Made by a program: the position numbers and the translations under genes. DNA of 16,852 nucleotides from an uncultured Clostridia bacterium (GTDB lineage: Bacteria; Bacillota; Clostridia; UBA1381): positions 1 through 16,852 of the forward strand of contig CAKSPN010000020.1 of assembly GCA_934481375.1 (NCBI GenBank), in the 5' to 3' direction. Shown here piece by piece: positions 6,349 through 13,501 of this stretch. Numbering within the stretch: the first letter of the stretch is position 1; every line of letters starts with the position of its first letter. The notes below the pieces were generated by a model. That model made no database searches. It saw nothing but the letters and a program-made list of their open reading frames with translations, and was not told where the DNA came from.

Positions 6349-7326
6349 TTACCGGCGCTTTGCACGCTTTTCCTTTTCTTCGTCGTATTTTGCGTACGCT
6401 TTTATAATCTTCTGAACGAGCGGATGACGCACAACGTCCTTTTCGGTCAGCGTACAAAATTCTATTCCCTCTATGCCTTTAAGCACTCTCGCCGCCTCTT
6501 TGAGTCCCGAACGCTTATCGCCGGGCAAATCAATCTGCGTAATATCGCCCGTGATTACGGCGTGCGAGCCGAAGCCTATTCTTGTAAGAAACATCTTCAT
6601 TTGTTCAGGTGTGGTATTCTGCGCCTCATCCAGGATAATAAACGCATTGTCGAGCGTTCGTCCGCGCATATATGCAAGCGGAGCAACCTCGATAACACCC
6701 TTTTCCTGATAGCGCAAAAATCCCTCCGCTCCGAGCATTTCATACATACCGTCATACAACGGACGAAGATACGGGTCTACTTTGTTCTGCAAATCTCCGG
6801 GTAAAAATCCGAGCTTTTCGCCTGCCTCTACGGCGGGACGGGTAAGAATTATTCTGTTTACCTCTTTTGCTCTCAGCGCCGTAACCGCCTTTGCGACCGC
6901 AAGATACGTTTTTCCCGTGCCGGCAGGTCCTATTCCGAAAACAATCGTGTTGTTCGTTATTGCGTCGACGTATTTTTTCTGTCCGAGCGTTTTTGTTTTT
7001 ATGGGGTGTCCCTTGGCATTTATCGCAAGGCAGTCGTCGCCGAGCATTTTTATGTCTATTCCGCCGTTTTCCTGCACCATTGTAACGGCGTAGATTATTT
7101 TCTGCTCGTCTATCATCTCGCCCCGTGCGATTATCTGCATAAGCATATTGATAACCTGCGACGCTTTCTCTACATTATCCTCCTCGCCCGTTATCTGCAA
7201 AGCGTTGTCCTTTGCCTTTACGTTTACGAGCAATGACTTTTCAATCAGCTTTATATTTCCGTCAAAGCTTCCGAAAAGCGAGGAAATATCCGTTTCCTGC
7301 GGTACTTCTATCTGTCTGTTTATCAA
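6349..7326 (-). CDS. phoH: PhoH-family ATPase
   Basis: A cytosolic P-loop ATPase of the PhoH/YbeZ type, which is commonly encoded next to ybeY and has been linked to RNA metabolism; its exact activity is not settled. The 325-residue product has Walker A GPAGTGKT (133-140), Walker B FIILDEAQNTT (229-239) and a sensor-like VITGDITQIDLP. The N-terminal 90 residues resemble a KH-like RNA-binding segment. The start is TTG at 7326-7324, overlapping the yqfD stop as TTGA (4-base overlap). AAGGAG lies about 12 nt upstream, so coupled translation is likely. No ATG is available without deleting a large part of the N terminus. Confidence 0.94.
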   Translation of the reverse strand: MINRQIEVPQETDISSLFGSFDGNIKLIEKSLLVNVKAKDNALQITGEEDNVEKASQVINMLMQIIARGEMIDEQKIIYAVTMVQENGGIDIKMLGDDCLAINAKGHPIKTKTLGQKKYVDAITNNTIVFGIGPAGTGKTYLAVAKAVTALRAKEVNRIILTRPAVEAGEKLGFLPGDLQNKVDPYLRPLYDGMYEMLGAEGFLRYQEKGVIEVAPLAYMRGRTLDNAFIILDEAQNTTPEQMKMFLTRIGFGSHAVITGDITQIDLPGDKRSGLKEAARVLKGIEGIEFCTLTEKDVVRHPLVQKIIKAYAKYDEEKEKRAKRR

Positions 7327-8537
7327 TCCGTTTTTTCACTCCTTATCGGCTGTTGTGTGCCTATTTTTTCTATAAATTTCATTGTCAGCTCCGCCTTTAT
7401 GGTTTCGCTGTCCGTATATACGTAATTAAAATCCTCATCGGTGAGCCGTGAATCGTACAAAAGCTCCTTTGCGATTTTTTCCTCAAGCTCGTTTTTGGCA
7501 AATTCCGCCGCCGTTTCGATGCTTATCGGCTCACGGTGCGTTTCGTACTCGTCATACACTATATTGTCAACGCTTATTCCCGTATATCCGATAAACGGAA
7601 GATTAAGCTCGTGCCGTTTTTCCGCCCTGTCGCAGGTTGCGTACATATTTTTCTCACTGCCGAACAATTTAAAGCTTTTGCCGAACAGCTCCAGGCGGAT
7701 TATGCGTTTATGCTTTCCCGTATACTGCTTAGACTCGTAATACACGCCGTACATACCCGACGCCTTATGCTCCGTTTCCGCCTCCACCGTTCCCGATGCG
7801 TGTACGCTTATATACCGTTCCTCCTCGCCCTCTCTGAACACGGGAACGGTTCCCGATATAAGCACATCGCCTGCCGACACGGTATCGCCCTCACTGCAGA
7901 GCTTTTGTCCGTTTTTTACTATCGCTTTTTTTATGTACCCGTCACAGGCGGCAACAACGTCGCACGGCTCGTCACGGTTTATAACCTTGGGCGGTATGAT
8001 TTTTTCAAAAACCTCCACACGTACCTTTGCGCCCTCTATGTACGCCCACGCCCAGACGATGTTTTCGTTTTCGCTTACGATGTTCGACTTTATCTCCTCG
8101 CCGTCCGCAATATCCTTTTTTCTTGCGCCGGCGTATACGCCCGATTTTTCAAGTGCGGCGCAGACCGAATTGTAATCCGAAAGTTCCACGCCGTTTATCT
8201 CGACCGTCCATATAAATTGTGAGCTTATATATACAAACACCGCCGCAAGAATTATCCCGAAAATCAGCGCATATCGGCGTCCGTATCGGCTTTTTGCGTT
8301 GTAGAGTCCGACCTTTTTTAATATTCTGACCTTTGTATGCGTTTTATATGCAATCGGTCTTAAAAGAAAAAAGCCGCTTTTCGGTACGGCGGTTTCGAGA
8401 GTGCCGTCGCTTAAGCGCTTTACACGCCCGATATTTATTCCTCTGCGCACGCATATGTTAATAAATCGTTCCGACTCGTTTCCGCATATTTTTATTATAA
8501 CATATCCTTTAAGAAATTTAAAGAACTTATTGAACAT
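7323..8537 (-). CDS. yqfD: Sporulation protein YqfD
   Basis: A 404-residue membrane protein of the YqfD family, conserved in endospore formers and in Bacillus subtilis expressed in the mother cell under sigma-E. A cytosolic N-terminal domain of about 87 residues is followed by one strong membrane segment (about 88-110, containing LIFGIILAAVFVYISSQFIW), then a large external domain with WAWAYIEGAKVRVEV and GYIKKAIVKNGQKL. The molecular role is unknown, although mutants elsewhere are sporulation-defective. The ATG at 8537 has GAGGT 6 nt upstream, formed by the last codons of yqfC, which ends 3 nt before. It overlaps phoH by 4 bases. Confidence 0.93.
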   Translation of the reverse strand: MFNKFFKFLKGYVIIKICGNESERFINICVRRGINIGRVKRLSDGTLETAVPKSGFFLLRPIAYKTHTKVRILKKVGLYNAKSRYGRRYALIFGIILAAVFVYISSQFIWTVEINGVELSDYNSVCAALEKSGVYAGARKKDIADGEEIKSNIVSENENIVWAWAYIEGAKVRVEVFEKIIPPKVINRDEPCDVVAACDGYIKKAIVKNGQKLCSEGDTVSAGDVLISGTVPVFREGEEERYISVHASGTVEAETEHKASGMYGVYYESKQYTGKHKRIIRLELFGKSFKLFGSEKNMYATCDRAEKRHELNLPFIGYTGISVDNIVYDEYETHREPISIETAAEFAKNELEEKIAKELLYDSRLTDEDFNYVYTDSETIKAELTMKFIEKIGTQQPIRSEKTD

Positions 8538-8540
8538 TTT

Positions 8541-8819
8541 TTACCTCTTTTTTACCGTTTCATACTCAATTTTTTGAAAATCACCCGATACCGACACAAA
8601 ATCGCCGCCGATATTATCTATACAAAGTCCCGTGCCGTACAGCGAAACAACCGTTGCACCGCAGTTTATGCGTATTTCGGAGTCGGTATAAAGCATAACG
8701 CTTTTATAATTTTCAATCGCCGCCGAGATATTACCCTGAAGCGTGACCACGGGTATATTCATAACGGCGGACGGAGGCACACCGAGTGTTTCGGCAATTT
8801 TTTTTCTGAATTTCTGCAT
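8541..8819 (-). CDS. yqfC: Sporulation protein YqfC
   Basis: A 92-residue small protein of the YqfC family, found next to yqfD in most spore formers. Recognisable stretches are AETLGVPPSAVMNIPVVTLQ near the N terminus, then LYTDSEIRINC and IGGDFVSVSGDFQKIEY near the C terminus, in a beta-rich arrangement. No membrane segment or signal peptide is seen. The ATG at 8819 follows AAAGGAAG. It is the first gene of the operon running to recO, so its promoter in 8820-8938 must also feed the essential gene era during growth unless internal promoters exist. Function in spore formation is not established. Confidence 0.92.
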   Translation of the reverse strand: MQKFRKKIAETLGVPPSAVMNIPVVTLQGNISAAIENYKSVMLYTDSEIRINCGATVVSLYGTGLCIDNIGGDFVSVSGDFQKIEYETVKKR

Positions 8820-8938
8820 GGTTTCTTCCTTTCAAACGTTGTGATATACATACTACATTTTTATGAAAAATTCCGTATTTAATTACATCATATCTCATAT
8901 ATATAATTAAAAACTTGCGGAAAGGACAACTTTATGCG
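8820..8938. promoter_or_regulatory. Divergent promoter region between yqfC and ylbJ
   Basis: Both flanking genes belong to sporulation families and are read outward from this 119-base AT-rich spacer. On the plus strand GTATTT (8875-8880) and CATATATA (8896-8903) are spaced about as a sigma-E promoter but match its consensus poorly. On the minus strand TTGTCC (8930-8925) lies 17 bases upstream of TTATAT, a weak sigma-A candidate for the yqfC operon. I could not fix either promoter from sequence alone. The ylbJ ribosome site GGAAAGGA is at 8919-8926. Confidence 0.4.
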
Positions 8939-9988
8939 ATGAAAAAATATCTTTTAAGTGTTGCGGCAATATGCGCCGTATATCTTATTCTGTGCAATGC
9001 GCAGATGTCGATTGTTTACGCAAAAGACGCTTTAAATTTATGCTTTGAAATGATAATTCCGACTTTATTTCCGTTTTTCATATGCTCGGGAATACTGATA
9101 TATTCGGGATTTTGCGAAATACTTGCAAAAATGTTCCGATTTTGTATGAAACCGCTGTTCGGGATAAATCCGGCAGGGGCGTCGGCGTTTGTATTGGGGA
9201 TAATAAGCGGTTATCCGCTCGGAGCGATAACCGCAGGAGAGCTGTACGAAAATAATTACATATCAAAAACAGAGGCGGAGCGGTTGCTTGCATTCTGCAA
9301 CAATTCCGGGCCTCTGTTCATTTTGGGTTCTGTAGGAGCCGCCGTATACGCCGATATGCGGATAGGTGCGGCGCTGTATCTGACGCATATTCTTGCGGCG
9401 CTGACGGTGGGAATAATATTTCGGTTTTACAAAAAGAGCGGATTTGTTCAGCCGCCCACAGTTATGACCACGCCCGACCGCAGTGTGGGGGAAATATTTA
9501 ATATTGCCCTGCAAAATTCGATTAAAAATATACTAACCGTATGCGGTGCGATAGTGTTTTTCTGTATGATAAGCCGTCTTGTGCTCGGCGTACTCCCCGT
9601 AGGCGGTACGGTGTACGCCGTGCTTTCGGGAATTGCGGAATTTGCAAGCGGTACGGCAAATATTGCCGCACTGTCCGTGCCTATGGCAAAAAAGCTTATT
9701 CTTACGGCGTTTGTGGTGGGATTTGCCGGCTTGTGCGTGCATATACAGGTGATTGCGGTGATTGCAAAATACCGTCTGAGCCTTGTGCCGTACTTTATCG
9801 GAAAAGTATTGCACGGAACGCTTGCGGCTTTGTATATGCTTGTTTATCTGCACTTTAAGCCGATAACCTCGGCGGTGTTTGCGCCGTCCGCATCAAAGGC
9901 GTTTGCGGCGTCCTCGGTGATTTTGTTTGCCGCCGCTGCGGCATCGGCACTGTGCGCCGCCGCAGTTATGCTGAAAAAACGGCAGTGA
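8939..9988 (+). CDS. ylbJ: Sporulation integral membrane protein YlbJ
   Basis: A polytopic membrane protein of 349 residues with about eight hydrophobic segments, of the YlbJ family (nucleoside-recognition/Gate domain fold), which in Bacillus subtilis is sigma-E controlled and needed for the spore cortex. Recognisable motifs include MIIPTLFPFFICSG, the glycine-rich PAGASAFVLGIISGYPLGA, and FCNNSGPLFILG. The start is ATG at 8939; GGAAAGGA is about 13 nt upstream, rather far. A tiny frame ATG-CGA-TGA at 8934-8942, placed at ideal distance from the same ribosome site, overlaps the start as ATGA, so ylbJ may be translated by re-initiation. An in-frame TTG at 8915 lies upstream of the ribosome site and is unlikely. 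The stop codon is embedded in the terminator stem. Confidence 0.92.
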   Translation: MKKYLLSVAAICAVYLILCNAQMSIVYAKDALNLCFEMIIPTLFPFFICSGILIYSGFCEILAKMFRFCMKPLFGINPAGASAFVLGIISGYPLGAITAGELYENNYISKTEAERLLAFCNNSGPLFILGSVGAAVYADMRIGAALYLTHILAALTVGIIFRFYKKSGFVQPPTVMTTPDRSVGEIFNIALQNSIKNILTVCGAIVFFCMISRLVLGVLPVGGTVYAVLSGIAEFASGTANIAALSVPMAKKLILTAFVVGFAGLCVHIQVIAVIAKYRLSLVPYFIGKVLHGTLAALYMLVYLHFKPITSAVFAPSASKAFAASSVILFAAAAASALCAAAVMLKKRQ

Positions 9989-10005
9989 ATTTCACTGCCG
10001 TTTTT
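9975..10005. terminator. Bidirectional terminator at the ylbJ/dapB junction
   Basis: AAAAACGGCAGTGA (9975-9988) pairs perfectly with TCACTGCCGTTTTT (9992-10005) around a 3-nt loop. T-tracts follow in both directions, so it can end ylbJ (rightward) and dapB (leftward). The ylbJ TGA stop (9986-9988) is part of the stem. Confidence 0.88.
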
Positions 10006-10026
10006 GGGAAATATTTCGATATGTTT

Positions 10027-10206
10027 TCGGCAGGAGCAAGCCCCTGCCCTACGGTATGTGGTTTCACAAATCTGTCCTCATCAACCCGAAACGGTGCGCA
10101 GTTTTCACAAATCTGTAGGGGTCGATGCCCACATCGACCCGAAAGCATTATCCGTGAAATGCACGTTTTCGGCAGGAGCAAGCCCCTGCCCTACGGCGTG
10201 CGGTTT
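10027..10206 (+). repeat. Dispersed palindromic repeat, copy B (ylbJ/dapB junction)
   Basis: The most complex copy. Two identical hairpins, GGCAGGAG with CCCCTGCC, lie at 10029-10048 and 10171-10190, each followed by CCTACGG. Between them GGGTCGATG (10119-10127) pairs with CATCGACCC (10132-10140), preceded by CAAATCTGTAG and followed by CGAAA. A further CAAATCTGT at 10068-10076 is followed directly by CCTCATCAACCCGAAA, apparently the same palindrome with its left arm deleted. The block is therefore one full unit plus one decayed unit. It sits in the 3' untranslated region of dapB; no ORF is supported in it. Confidence 0.88.
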
Positions 10207-10236
10207 GTTCGCTGCGGGCATTTTTAACATTCCCGA

Positions 10237-10998
10237 TTATTCAAATTCCGCAATCAGATCATTCATATCGTACATTCCGGCGGGTTTGCCTTTCATAAAC
10301 TTTGCCGCTTTTAATGCGCCTACGGCAAACACCTCTTTGCTTGCCGCATGGTGCGTAAGCTCGATTACCTCATCATTTCCGGCGAAAATAACCTCGTGGT
10401 CGCCCACGATCGTACCGCCTCTGACAGAGGAAATGCCTATTTCCGTTCCCTTTCTTTTTCTTCTTACCGAATGGCGGTCGTACACGTACTCCGCAGGATA
10501 GGACAGCGTTTCGTCTATTGCGTCCGCTATGGCTATCGCCGTTCCCGAGGGTGCGTCTATCTTCTGATTATGATGTCTTTCGACTATTTCAATATCAAAA
10601 TTACCCTCCAAAAGTTTTGCCGCCTTTTGCGCAAGGGATATAAGCAAATTTATTCCCAAGCTCATATTTGCCGAGAAAAATACGGGGATTTCCTCCGATG
10701 CCGCCTTAAATTCTTCCTTCTGTGCGGCGCTGAAACCGGTTGTGGCAAGAATTACGGGCAGTTTGCGTTTTTTGCAGTATTCAAGCACTCCCGTAAGGCT
10801 TGACGGGTGTGAAAAATCAATCAGCACGTCTGCCTCGCCTGTATATTCTTCGGGTGCTTTGAACACGGGGTATGCGTTGTTTATCTTATTGTTTATATCT
10901 ATTCCGGCGCAGATGCGTGTGTTTTCGTCCTCCTCGGCGAGCCTTGATATTACCTGACCCATTTTTCCGTTACAGCCGTTCATTATTATGTTTATCAT
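10237..10998 (-). CDS. dapB: 4-hydroxy-tetrahydrodipicolinate reductase
   Basis: Reduces the DapA product to tetrahydrodipicolinate with NAD(P)H, in the lysine/meso-diaminopimelate pathway that feeds peptidoglycan and, in spore formers, dipicolinate. The 253-residue product has the nucleotide-binding start MINIIMNGCNGKMGQ (Gly-rich loop 8-14), DFSHP (61-65), ATTGFS (85-90) and the active-site block ERHHNQKIDAPSGTA (140-154; His142, His143, Lys146). The ATG at 10998 follows GGAGG with 8-nt spacing; a TTG two codons upstream is less well placed. It begins 18 nt after murC, so the two are co-transcribed, linking precursor supply and wall synthesis. Confidence 0.96.
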   Translation of the reverse strand: MINIIMNGCNGKMGQVISRLAEEDENTRICAGIDINNKINNAYPVFKAPEEYTGEADVLIDFSHPSSLTGVLEYCKKRKLPVILATTGFSAAQKEEFKAASEEIPVFFSANMSLGINLLISLAQKAAKLLEGNFDIEIVERHHNQKIDAPSGTAIAIADAIDETLSYPAEYVYDRHSVRRKRKGTEIGISSVRGGTIVGDHEVIFAGNDEVIELTHHAASKEVFAVGALKAAKFMKGKPAGMYDMNDLIAEFE

Positions 10999-11016
10999 AC
11001 ACAATTCCTCCTTTGT

Positions 11017-12396
11017 TCAGCCGATAAGCATTTTTCCTATATCGGTCACATCTCCGGCGCCCATTGTAAAGATTATATCTCCCTTTTCGGCATGCGCCTT
11101 TACGTAGTCCGCTATTTCCTTAAAATCGTCCATATAAACGGCGTCCACACCGTTTTTCTTTATATCCTCCGTAAGGTTTTCTGGTTTTGTAACTCCGTCA
11201 AACACCTCACGTGCCGCATAAATATGCGTTACTATAAGCCTGTCCGCATTGCCGAACGCATTTACAAACTCATTCCACAGCGTTCTTGTCCTCGAATACG
11301 TATGCGGCTGAAATATGCACCATATCCTGTTATGCGGAAAAGCCGCCGCCGCTTTAAGAGTTGCCTTTATTTCGGTCGGGTGATGCGCATAATCGTCAAT
11401 AACCACGGCATCTCCGCAGAAGCCTTTCTTTTCAAAGCGTCTGTGCGCTCCTTTAAAGCCCTCTGCTCCCTTTGCCGCAATTTCCGGATCAACTCCGGCA
11501 AGTGCGCAGACAGCCACAGCCGCAATGGCATTTAACACATTATGCTCACCCGGCACTTTAAGGCTTATATGGCACTGCTTTTCGCCGTTTTTATACACGT
11601 CAAACGAGGGATAACCTGCATGATATTCGATATTTTTCGGGTAATAGTCATTCGTTTCGCTCATTCCGTATGTGATAATATCAAGCTCCGCACCTTCAAG
11701 CGCAAGGCGCACATTCTTATCATCACCCATGGCAACAACCGTTCCCACGCCCTTTGTAAGCTCCGCAAATTTGCGGAAGCTTTCACGTATTTCCTCAATT
11801 CCCGAGAAGAAATCGAGGTGATCCTCCTCGATATTCGTTATAAGCGCAACGGTCGGATAAAATTTTAAAAAGCTGTTTGTGTACTCACATGCCTCGGTAA
11901 CGAAATATCCCGAGTTTCCGCAGCGTATGTTTCCGCCGATAAGATCAAGCACGCCGCCCACGCTTATTGTCGGGTCAAGGCCCGCATAAATAAGTGCGTG
12001 CGCCAAAATAGATGTGGTGGTTGTTTTTCCGTGCGTACCGCTCACACCTACGGCAAAATGATAATTCTTCATTATCGCACCCAAAAACTCCGCACGGTCG
12101 ATAAGGCGTATGCCAAGCTCCTTCGCATGCTGCATTTCGGGATTATCCGCCTTAACGGCGGCGGTATGTACGGCAAGCACCGCGCCGTCAACATTTTCCG
12201 CCCTATGCCCTATATGCACCGCAGCGCCCATTTCCTCAAGCTTTTTTGTTATTTCGCTTTCGCTCCTGTCCGAGCCGCTGACTTCGTACCCGTCCTTAAG
12301 CGCAATCTGCGCCAGTCCGCTCATACTTATTCCGCCTATTCCGATAAAATGTATGTGCGCACCCTTTTCAATATCAGACAAACTAAAACGTTTCAT
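11017..12396 (-). CDS. murC: UDP-N-acetylmuramate--L-alanine ligase
   Basis: Adds L-alanine to UDP-MurNAc using ATP, the first step of the peptidoglycan stem peptide, in the cytosol. The 459-residue product has the N-terminal UDP-binding Rossmann motif GIGGISMSGLA (19-29), the ATP-binding loop GTHGKTTTT (120-128) and the Mur-ligase motif DDYAHHPTE (334-342). The start is ATG at 12396, with AAGGGG 8 nt upstream, giving the usual MurC length. The frame remains open for 35 more codons to a GTG at 12501, but that stretch is AT-rich, hydrophobic and without a ribosome site. It is the first gene of a murC-dapB operon. Confidence 0.96.
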   Translation of the reverse strand: MKRFSLSDIEKGAHIHFIGIGGISMSGLAQIALKDGYEVSGSDRSESEITKKLEEMGAAVHIGHRAENVDGAVLAVHTAAVKADNPEMQHAKELGIRLIDRAEFLGAIMKNYHFAVGVSGTHGKTTTTSILAHALIYAGLDPTISVGGVLDLIGGNIRCGNSGYFVTEACEYTNSFLKFYPTVALITNIEEDHLDFFSGIEEIRESFRKFAELTKGVGTVVAMGDDKNVRLALEGAELDIITYGMSETNDYYPKNIEYHAGYPSFDVYKNGEKQCHISLKVPGEHNVLNAIAAVAVCALAGVDPEIAAKGAEGFKGAHRRFEKKGFCGDAVVIDDYAHHPTEIKATLKAAAAFPHNRIWCIFQPHTYSRTRTLWNEFVNAFGNADRLIVTHIYAAREVFDGVTKPENLTEDIKKNGVDAVYMDDFKEIADYVKAHAEKGDIIFTMGAGDVTDIGKMLIG

Positions 12397-12442
12397 CTCA
12401 AAAACCCCTTCATTCGGTCTATTTGCAATTTTAATACTATTA

Positions 12443-12471
12443 ATTATATACCTATATATCAAAAAAAGAAA
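12443..12471 (-). promoter_or_regulatory. Possible promoter of murC-dapB
   Basis: A perfect minus-strand TATAAT (12448-12443) lies 47 nt upstream of the murC ATG, but the -35 position has only TTTCTT (12471-12466). A second candidate farther upstream is TTGAAA followed 17 bases later by AAAAAT. I cannot tell which is used. Confidence 0.35.
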
Positions 12472-12550
12472 CACAAAATACCTATTTTTAACAACCTCCA
12501 CAAGTTTTTCAATTTTTTTATATGGTTTTTAACAAAAATGCACAAACCCC

Positions 12551-12579
12551 TTGACAACGGGAAAATTTTTTGGTAAAAT
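12551..12579 (+). promoter_or_regulatory. Sigma-A-type promoter of spoVG
   Basis: TTGACA (12551-12556) and TAAAAT (12574-12579) are separated by 17 bases. Predicted start is near 12586, where a 10-bp perfect palindrome ATAACGTTAT (12586-12595) lies. No sigma-H-like element (AGGA..GAAT) was found upstream of the gene, unlike the classical Bacillus spoVG promoter. Confidence 0.75.
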
Positions 12580-12654
12580 ATTTTCATAACGTTATAGCAT
12601 CACTGGAAAGACTTCATATTACATAATTCCTTGGGGCGGAAGGTGGTGAATAAC

Positions 12655-12927
12655 TTGGAAATTACTGATATCCGAGTAAAAAGAGTTTCAACAGACAACA
12701 AGATGAAAGCAGTAGTATCCGTTACTTTCGACAATGCTTTTGTTGTTCATGATATTAAAGTCATTGAAGGACAAGACAAATTGTTTACGGCTATGCCGAG
12801 CAGAAGAACTCCTGAAGGAGAATATAAAGACATTGCTCATCCTATCAACAAAGAAATGCGCATTAGTATGGAGCAACAGATACTCGACAAGTATAAAGAA
12901 ACACCGGAAGAATACGTTGAAGAATAA
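12655..12927 (+). CDS. spoVG: Septation/regulatory protein SpoVG
   Basis: A 90-residue SpoVG-family protein, known in other Firmicutes as a site-specific nucleic-acid-binding regulator affecting septation, sporulation and virulence genes. The family body is clear: EITDIRVKRV, then AFVVHDIKVIEG, the signature AMPSRRTPEGEYKDIAHPIN, and a variable acidic C terminus. I place the start at TTG (12655-12657), because the family begins at M-x-ITD and AAGGTGG (12640-12646) is 8 nt upstream. A GTG three codons earlier (12646) overlaps that ribosome site and is the alternative. The gene is monocistronic, with its own promoter and a strong terminator that begins at its stop codon. Confidence 0.95.
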   Translation: MEITDIRVKRVSTDNKMKAVVSVTFDNAFVVHDIKVIEGQDKLFTAMPSRRTPEGEYKDIAHPINKEMRISMEQQILDKYKETPEEYVEE

Positions 12928-12960
12928 ATAGAGGTTTTTTAAACCTCTATTTATTTTTTT
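12924..12960 (+). terminator. Intrinsic terminator of spoVG
   Basis: A 14-bp stem: 12924-12937 (ATAAATAGAGGTTT, including the stop codon) pairs with 12941-12954 (AAACCTCTATTTAT) around a TTT loop. TTTTTT continues to 12960. It separates spoVG from the que operon promoter that starts at 12962. Confidence 0.88.
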
Positions 12961-12961
12961 C

Positions 12962-12990
12962 TTCACAAATCGCAAAATGTGTGGTATAAT
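12962..12990 (+). promoter_or_regulatory. Promoter of the queF-queC-queD-queE-folE operon
   Basis: TTCACA (12962-12967) and a perfect TATAAT (12985-12990) are 17 bases apart, with a TGn extended -10. The transcript would start near 12996, only about 23 nt before the queF ATG. That is too short for a preQ1 riboswitch, so the operon is not controlled by a standard leader aptamer. Confidence 0.75.
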
Positions 12991-13018
12991 AGTGCATATG
13001 GTTTAAGGAGGCGGTAAT

Positions 13019-13498
13019 ATGCCGAGAAATGAAGAAGAAAAGCAGGGACTTACTCTGCTGGGAAATAAAAAGACAGCCTATGCCGACACGTACAGTCCCG
13101 AAGTGCTTGAAACGTTTATAAACAAGCACCCCGGTAACGATTATATGGTTACGTTCGACTGCCCCGAGTTTACATCGCTCTGCCCCATAACGGGTCAGCC
13201 CGATTTTGCACGCATACGGATAAATTATATCCCAAACGAAAGAATGGTGGAGTCGAAATCATTAAAGCTGTATCTGTTCAGCTTCAGAAATCAGGGCGAT
13301 TTCCACGAGGACTGCATAAACATTATAATGAAAGATCTGGTAAAGCTTATGCAGCCTAAATATCTTGAGGTAAAGGGCGTGTTCACACCCAGAGGCGGAA
13401 TATCGATATTCCCATTCGCAAATTACGGCGAAAAGGGTACAAAATACGAAAAAATAGCGGAGGAGCGGTTATTTAACCAGCTCTCATCGGAGGTTTAA
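13019..13498 (+). CDS. queF: NADPH-dependent 7-cyano-7-deazaguanine reductase (preQ0 reductase)
   Basis: Reduces the nitrile of preQ0 to the amine of preQ1, the last free-base step of queuosine precursor synthesis. The 159-residue product is the short, unimodular (YkvM-type) form. Catalytic residues fall at the same numbers as I recall for the Bacillus enzyme: Cys55 in TSLCPITGQPDF, Asp62, and His96-Glu97 in GDFHED. The QueF signature ESKSLKLY is at 78-85. The ATG at 13019 follows AAGGAGGCGG. It is the first gene of the operon, although it acts last in the pathway, and ends 3 nt before queC. Confidence 0.96.
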   Translation: MPRNEEEKQGLTLLGNKKTAYADTYSPEVLETFINKHPGNDYMVTFDCPEFTSLCPITGQPDFARIRINYIPNERMVESKSLKLYLFSFRNQGDFHEDCINIIMKDLVKLMQPKYLEVKGVFTPRGGISIFPFANYGEKGTKYEKIAEERLFNQLSSEV

Positions 13499-13501
13499 AA
13501 A

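Noticed and set aside
8820..8938. Confident sigma-E promoters for yqfC and ylbJ
   Set aside because: The best matches to the -35/-10 pair are partial on both strands, so I list only a region.
12397..12501. 35-codon hydrophobic extension of murC
   Set aside because: The stretch is AT-rich spacer containing promoter-like sequences. The ATG at 12396 has a ribosome site and gives the normal MurC length.
12991..13018. Search for a preQ1 riboswitch before queF
   Set aside because: The predicted leader is about 23 nt and lacks the small preQ1 pseudoknot motif.
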